Assembly (NCBI GenBank): GCA_002803225.1
Contig: NXFV01002048.1
Span: 1-45,637, forward strand
Reading direction: 5' to 3'
From: Gamarada debralockiae
Taxonomy: Eukaryota; Ascomycota; Leotiomycetes; Helotiales; Hyphodiscaceae
DNA: 45,637 nt
In this document: piece after piece, positions 44,882-45,637 of the stretch
How the letters are laid out: every line of letters starts with the position of its first letter
Position numbering within the stretch: the first letter of the stretch is position 1
Program-made: the position numbers and the translations under genes
Notes under the pieces: generated by a model
Seen by the model: only the letters and a program-made list of their open reading frames with translations
The model's database searches: none
Told to the model about the DNA's origin: nothing

Positions 44882-45517
44882 TCAAGTGAACTTGTGTGGG
44901 CCCGCATAAGCCCCTTTTAACCCTTCACACTCCTTCGGATCCCCGTAAAACCTCGCTCCGAGCTTCTCCAAGAGCGCGCAGCGCTCCTCCATCGTGACCG
45001 CCATCCTGAGGATCGCCGTCCCAGGAATTCTCTCGTCATCAACGTCATATGCCAGAGCCCACACACCCCCGCTCCCGTCCTTCGGTGCCCAGCCAAAGAA
45101 CCGGCGCTCGCGCTCCTGCCCCTCGGCCTCCTCCCAGCCCATAGCGACCTGCGACGCACGCAGCGGATTCGACCACCACTTCCCGCCGAGCCTGAGAAGC
45201 GCGCGCGCGAACTCCTCCTCGCGCTCCTGCTGGCCCGCGGGAAAGCGGTGCGTCGGCGGCGCGAAGCGGTCGAAGCCCAGGAAGGCCATGTCGACGACGT
45301 CGGCGTCATCTTTGATCACCACGCCTCGGCACGGCCACGCGTAGATCGTGCACCCCGCGCCCTCGAACACGCTGCGCCGCCAGGTCTCGTCCGGCAGGCC
45401 GGGTCCGCATACGATGGTCCGTTTCGTCCCATCTGCGTGGTAGAGGTCGGGATCGAGCGGCGGGAGATTCGCCGCGGGGCCGAACGCGGGGATAGATTTG
45501 TGGATGCTCGAAAACAT
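44882..45517 (-). CDS. Uncharacterised protein, GC-rich gene
   Basis: An intact 211-codon frame from an ATG at 45517. I do not recognise the family. The sequence looks like a compact folded protein with many Trp and Gly residues: TIVCGPGLPDETWRRSVFEG, DMAFLGFDRFAPPTHRF, KWWSNPLRASQVAMGWEEAE, RRFFGWAPKDGSGGVWALAY and a C-terminal helix MEERCALLEKLGARFYGDP. Conserved-looking composition and lack of interruptions favour a real gene. No signal peptide or membrane segment is seen. The coding stretch 45,050-45,480 is visibly richer in G+C than every other gene here, with strong C/G third positions, which may reflect selection for codon use or a different origin. Confidence 0.65.
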   Translation of the reverse strand: MFSSIHKSIPAFGPAANLPPLDPDLYHADGTKRTIVCGPGLPDETWRRSVFEGAGCTIYAWPCRGVVIKDDADVVDMAFLGFDRFAPPTHRFPAGQQEREEEFARALLRLGGKWWSNPLRASQVAMGWEEAEGQERERRFFGWAPKDGSGGVWALAYDVDDERIPGTAILRMAVTMEERCALLEKLGARFYGDPKECEGLKGAYAGPHKFT

Positions 45518-45637
45518 GTGAGCTGGAATTTGAGAAGACGGAGTTCCGTTGGAATGTCGGCTTAGAAATTGAGTTTGTTGTTATGAGAACCCTAATACTA
45601 AGGTGCATATAGCGCTAGTCCAAAATAGGTTGCGAAA
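45518..45637. other. Window edge, upstream of the GC-rich gene
   Basis: The last 120 bp hold only the start of the promoter or leader of the minus-strand gene; nothing else can be supported. Confidence 0.4.

Noticed and set aside
44917..45309. 130-codon minus-strand frame and plus-strand frames over the GC-rich gene
   Set aside because: High GC suppresses stops in all frames; the arginine/serine-heavy translations look non-coding next to the 211-codon frame.

Overview
The window comes from a filamentous ascomycete (Pezizomycotina). Genes are split by many short GT-AG introns of about 45-75 bp. The gene content is typically fungal: Zn2Cys6 transcription factors, a striatin/PRO11 orthologue, HET-domain remnants, a PTH11/rhodopsin-type membrane protein, PHO88/SND3 and a GPI-anchored acid phosphatase. 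A Leotiomycetes-like placement is only an impression. Exon boundaries below were worked out by hand from splice consensus, reading phase and family expectations; for most multi-exon genes the phases close exactly.

Layout: 0.7-3.0 kb, secreted GPI-anchored phosphoesterase (+). 3.2-4.5 kb, uncharacterised proline-rich protein (-). 4.5-9.2 kb, a gene graveyard with a broken HET gene (+) and a broken gene with a fungal STAND/NACHT-type N-terminus (-). 9.26-9.43 kb, a 19-bp tandem repeat directly upstream of PIG-P (+). 10.3-24.2 kb, mostly housekeeping genes: Zn2Cys6 regulator (-), PRO11 striatin (-), RAD14/XPA (-), PHO88/SND3 (-), HSPA12-like Hsp70 (-) and a divergent coiled-coil protein (+). 24.8-30.1 kb, a divergent pair of an anion:cation-symporter-type MFS transporter (-) and an intracellular GH31 glycosidase (+). 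30.1-32.7 kb, degenerate sequence. 32.7-34.3 kb, rhodopsin-type membrane protein (-). 35.4-38.0 kb, an acid sphingomyelinase (-) whose 3' end runs out of frame into the C-terminal piece of a BBE-type FAD oxidoreductase. 39.3-41.7 kb, a Zn2Cys6 regulator (+) with an apparent one-base frameshift, followed by a GH88 unsaturated glucuronyl hydrolase (+). 44.9-45.5 kb, a GC-rich uncharacterised gene (-).

Functional themes. Two intracellular glycosidases (GH31, GH88) sit next to a transporter and a regulator respectively. Neither enzyme has a visible signal peptide, so both would act on imported oligosaccharides. The acid phosphatase promoter carries a CACGTG palindrome of the type bound by phosphate regulators (NUC-1/Pho4). 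I found no complete novel defence or mobile system. The best leads are the sphingomyelinase/FAD-oxidoreductase junction, the mirror-ordered 19-bp repeat array, the frameshifted regulator next to GH88, the in-frame cysteine-rich intron of pro11 and the allorecognition-gene graveyard.
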